Positions 61,515 through 64,000 of a DNA stretch of 64,000 nt are shown one piece after another. How positions within the stretch are numbered: the stretch's first letter is position 1; each line of letters opens with the position of its first letter. The translations under genes and the position numbers were made by a program. The notes under the pieces were generated by a model. The model was not told where the DNA came from, searched no databases, and saw only the letters and a program-made list of their open reading frames with translations. Source of the stretch: Neorhizobium huautlense (GTDB lineage Bacteria > Pseudomonadota > Alphaproteobacteria > Rhizobiales > Rhizobiaceae); the NCBI RefSeq assembly GCF_030811685.1, contig NZ_JAUSRF010000008.1, positions 175,003-239,002 of the forward strand, written 5' to 3'.

Positions 61515-63857
61515 TTGCTGAATTTGCGGAAGACCACCACCACGCTCGCACTGCTGTCGGGGATTTCGATGCTGGGCGGGGCCATGTTGCCGGTCGATGC
61601 TCAGGCCTACACGCTGATGGACATGCTCAAGGGCCGTTCGCGCGAGGATGTCAGAAGGGCACCGCCGGGCGTGGTCGTCGAAATTCCGTCCGAGCGCGCC
61701 ATCCGCGATCCGGAACCGCTGCCGAAGGTCGCGCCGCCGAAATACTTTACCTATCGCGCCGACGCGATGCGCGCGGTGAAGACCGCCGGTTTTGCCGCGG
61801 CATCCGCCACTGACCAGACCCGGTTCCTCGTCGATGCCCGTGTATCGGTTCCGGCTGATGTCGCGTCTGCCGTGGAAGCCTATTACGCAAAGAGTGCTGC
61901 GCCGCTCTGGATCGAGAACGGCGACCTGACCGAAAAGGCGCGTGCCGTTCTGGCCGCCATGAAGAATGCTGCCGATTACGGTCTCGATCCGGCTGATTAT
62001 GCCGTCGACGAGCCGCTGCTGACGACAGCCAGCGTTGCCCCGGAAGCGCCGACGGAAACGACCGCGCATGCTACGGATGCAGTAAAGACCTATTCGACGA
62101 CGAACACGGCCGAAACACCCGTGACACCTCCGGCTGCAACGGCAGCCGAAACCGCAGCACCCGCCACCGGCACCGAGGCAGCACCGGCTGCGACGGCCGA
62201 AACGGCTCCGAGTGCTCCAGCAGCAAACACCGACGCGGCTGCCGCTGCGCCCACGGAAACCGCGCCCACGGACACTGCGCCTGTCGCAACGACCGCCGAA
62301 ACCGCTCCGGCCGGTACCTCCGAAGCTGCCACTGCCGCGACGGCGGAGCCGGCACCTGCCGCAGATGCGCAGCCCGCGGTGGCTGCAACGCCGGACGCTC
62401 CGGCTGCTGCGACCAGCGAAGCCGCTCCGGCCGCGACTGCGGAAGCACCGGCTGCCGACGCTGCGGTTGCGCCGCCAGTTGCCGCAGAGACTGCTCCTGC
62501 GGCCCAGCCTGCCGTTACCGAGCCGGCTCCCGCCGTCGTCGTGATCGATGACGAACGCGCCAAGGAACTGATGCAGTTCGACGTGGCGCTGTCCGCCAAG
62601 GCCATGCTGTTTGCGCAGGACATGGTGCGCGGCCGTCTCGACCCGAACCGCATTTCCGAATTCCACGATTTCAAGCGCAAGCCTGTTGATCTGGCCGCCG
62701 TTCTCGATGCCGCAAAGACTGCGCCCGATGCCGTTGCCTATTTCGACGGTCTGGCTCCGGCCAATCCCGAGTTCAAGGCTATGAAGGCGGAACTCGCGCA
62801 TCTGCGTGCCGCCTCGGAAGATGCCGACGCGATCAAGCTGCCGGACGATCTGCTGCTGAAGCCTGGCATGAGCAGCCCGGAGATGGCGAACGTGTTCGCG
62901 GCCATCCAGAAGAAGGCATCCGACGCGTTCAAGACCCGTCAGGCCGAAACGATTGCCGCTTACCAGCAGACGCCGGAATACACGCCGGAACTGGTCGCCT
63001 TCGTGAAGGATTTTCAGAAGGAAGCCGGCCTGAGCTCCGACGGTGTTGTCGGCCGTGGTACCGTTCGCGCCCTTGTCGGTGACAGCAATGAAGACAAGGT
63101 CGAAAAGCTGATCGTCGCCATGGAACAGCTGCGCTGGCTGCCGTCGGATCTTGGTGATCGCCATGTGATGATCAACCAGCCGTCCTTCCGCGTTACCTAT
63201 CACGAGAATGGCGTGGAGCAGTTCTCCATGCGCACCGTGATCGGTTCGAAGAGGCACCAGACCTTCTTTTTCCAGGACAAGATCAAGACCGTCGAGTTCA
63301 ATCCGTCCTGGGGCGTGCCGCAGTCGATCATCGTCAATGAGATGGTGCCGAAGCTGCGCAACGACCCGAGCTATCTTGACCGTCAGGGTTACGAGGTTGC
63401 CGTCAACGGTCGCACCGTTTCCTCGAGCAGCGTCGACTGGTACGGTTCCACCCGCAATATTTCCGTGCGTCAGCCGCCCTCCAGCGACAATGCGCTGGGC
63501 GACCTGAAGATCCTGTTCCCGAACGCGCATGCCATCTACATGCACGACACGCCGGCCAAGAGCTTCTTCAAGCGTGACATGCGTGCGCTCAGCCACGGCT
63601 GCGTGCGTCTGGCCGAACCGCGCAAGATGGCGGCAGCGCTTCTCAGCATCAGTGAGAAGGACGTGGATGCCCGCATCGCCAGCGGCCGCAATGTGCCGAC
63701 GGCGGTGACGGCGGATATCCCGGTCTATATCGCCTATTTCACCGCCTGGCCGAACAAGGACGGCAAGGTTGAATATTTCGGCGACGTCTACGACCGTGAT
63801 GTTGCGACCATGAAGGCACTGGCGGCGACTGCCAAGGCGCGCAACCCGGGGGCCTGA
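61515..63857 (+). CDS. YcbB-type L,D-transpeptidase with low-complexity insertion
   Basis: A 780-residue exported enzyme. A signal sequence (LALLSGISMLGGAMLPVDAQA) is followed by a scaffold region (YYAKSAAPLWIENGDLTEKAR) and then by an Ala/Pro/Thr/Glu-rich stretch (about 168-340) that splits the scaffold. The scaffold resumes (DDERAKELMQFDVALSAKA), then a peptidoglycan-binding helix region (LVAFVKDFQKEAGLSSDGVVGRGTVRAL) and the catalytic domain with LSHGCVRLAEP, the active cysteine. It forms 3-3 cross-links in peptidoglycan. TTG 61515 after GGGGAATACC is chosen; ATG 61395 upstream gives an unlikely extension and ATG 61569 is within the signal. Confidence 0.87.
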   Translation: MLNLRKTTTTLALLSGISMLGGAMLPVDAQAYTLMDMLKGRSREDVRRAPPGVVVEIPSERAIRDPEPLPKVAPPKYFTYRADAMRAVKTAGFAAASATDQTRFLVDARVSVPADVASAVEAYYAKSAAPLWIENGDLTEKARAVLAAMKNAADYGLDPADYAVDEPLLTTASVAPEAPTETTAHATDAVKTYSTTNTAETPVTPPAATAAETAAPATGTEAAPAATAETAPSAPAANTDAAAAAPTETAPTDTAPVATTAETAPAGTSEAATAATAEPAPAADAQPAVAATPDAPAAATSEAAPAATAEAPAADAAVAPPVAAETAPAAQPAVTEPAPAVVVIDDERAKELMQFDVALSAKAMLFAQDMVRGRLDPNRISEFHDFKRKPVDLAAVLDAAKTAPDAVAYFDGLAPANPEFKAMKAELAHLRAASEDADAIKLPDDLLLKPGMSSPEMANVFAAIQKKASDAFKTRQAETIAAYQQTPEYTPELVAFVKDFQKEAGLSSDGVVGRGTVRALVGDSNEDKVEKLIVAMEQLRWLPSDLGDRHVMINQPSFRVTYHENGVEQFSMRTVIGSKRHQTFFFQDKIKTVEFNPSWGVPQSIIVNEMVPKLRNDPSYLDRQGYEVAVNGRTVSSSSVDWYGSTRNISVRQPPSSDNALGDLKILFPNAHAIYMHDTPAKSFFKRDMRALSHGCVRLAEPRKMAAALLSISEKDVDARIASGRNVPTAVTADIPVYIAYFTAWPNKDGKVEYFGDVYDRDVATMKALAATAKARNPGA

Positions 63858-63922
63858 GCCGGGACGAATGTCCAACTGAGACATGATCGAGGGCGCCACT
63901 GGCGCCCCTCAGACTGCTGACA

Positions 63923-63947
63923 AACCCCTGGCTGGTCCAGGGGTTTT
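63923..63947 (+). terminator. Intrinsic terminator after the L,D-transpeptidase
   Basis: AACCCCTGG-CTGGT-CCAGGGGTTTT: a perfect stem followed by T residues, 66 bases after the stop codon. A second GC-rich palindrome (GGGCGCCACTGGCGCCC) lies just before it (63890-63906). Confidence 0.75.
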
Positions 63948-63962
63948 GTGATTCACTGGGTC

Positions 63963-64000
63963 ATGTTGAAGAAACCTGCTCCCGAACAGACGGCTCTCGA
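63963..64000 (+). CDS. Start of a partial gene cut by the window edge (possible transposase)
   Basis: From ATG 63963 the frame reads MLKKPAPEQTAL and runs off the window. Only 12 codons are seen, too few for identification. The N-terminus faintly recalls IS1182-type transposases (from memory), which would fit a mobile element at this edge, but this is weak. It could also be a normal gene. Confidence 0.35.
   Translation, partial: MLKKPAPEQTAL

Noticed and set aside
61437..63899. An 820-codon minus-strand frame opposite the L,D-transpeptidase
   Set aside because: It is antisense to a gene with clear catalytic motifs and has Arg/Gly/Cys-rich noise in place of domains.

Overview
This looks like chromosomal core DNA of an alphaproteobacterium in the Rhizobiaceae (Agrobacterium/Rhizobium type). 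The evidence is the ntrC-ntrY-ntrX-hfq-hflX order, a long UvrB with an N-terminal extension, a cysG-DUF2849-cysI-DUF934 sulfite-reduction operon, GC-rich codon use and hairpin-rich intergenic repeats of the rhizobial kind. No tRNA, rRNA or CRISPR array was recognised by eye.

Layout. 1-6046: end of ntrC, the NtrY/NtrX nitrogen two-component pair, hfq and hflX. 6081-8751: leftward FAD monooxygenase, mazG and a nucleoside deaminase. 9139-14053: siroheme synthesis and sulfite reduction, then ferredoxin-NADP reductase. 14169-15591: two small uncharacterised leftward genes around a long gene-poor gap. 15755-21164: an accessory block at the 3' end of uvrB, with an OLD-like ATPase/Toprim gene, a second copy of the uvrB tail, a small membrane-protein gene coupled to uvrB, and uvrB itself, which carries an in-frame palindromic repeat. 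21254-30347: a GGDEF-EAL protein, the DUF1800/DUF1501 pair, a mosaic hairpin repeat, a TPR methyltransferase and a large Pro/Ala/Arg-rich OmpA-like protein. 30413-43427: many short single-gene units (acetyltransferases, fRMsr, a LAS-peptidase-like membrane protein, ankyrin protein, PBP5-type carboxypeptidase, I78 inhibitor, DAACS transporter, NYN-LOTUS protein, RutG-like permease). 43445-52675: hybrid histidine kinase, TadG-like von Willebrand protein, EamA-mobA-mobB, a chemoreceptor and a ParE/RHH toxin-antitoxin pair. 52738-56800: moaA, a DUF971 protein, a Kef-type antiporter and a PPOX flavoprotein. 56832-58113: an AT-rich pair of overlapping unknown genes. 58337-63857: diguanylate cyclase, fumC and a YcbB-type L,D-transpeptidase. 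The window ends with a terminator and the start of another gene.

Functional links. NtrY/NtrX, Hfq and HflX form a nitrogen and post-transcriptional regulation block. CysG makes the siroheme that CysI needs. MobA, MobB and MoaA serve molybdenum cofactor. The L,D-transpeptidase, the D,D-carboxypeptidase, the OmpA-like protein and the LAS-like protein concern the cell wall.

The best candidates for undescribed biology are the uvrB 3'-end insertion with reconstituted coding tail (17591-18390), the OLD-like gene beside it, and the AT-rich two-gene module at 56832-58113. All calls come from reading the sequence and from memory of families; no database search was run.
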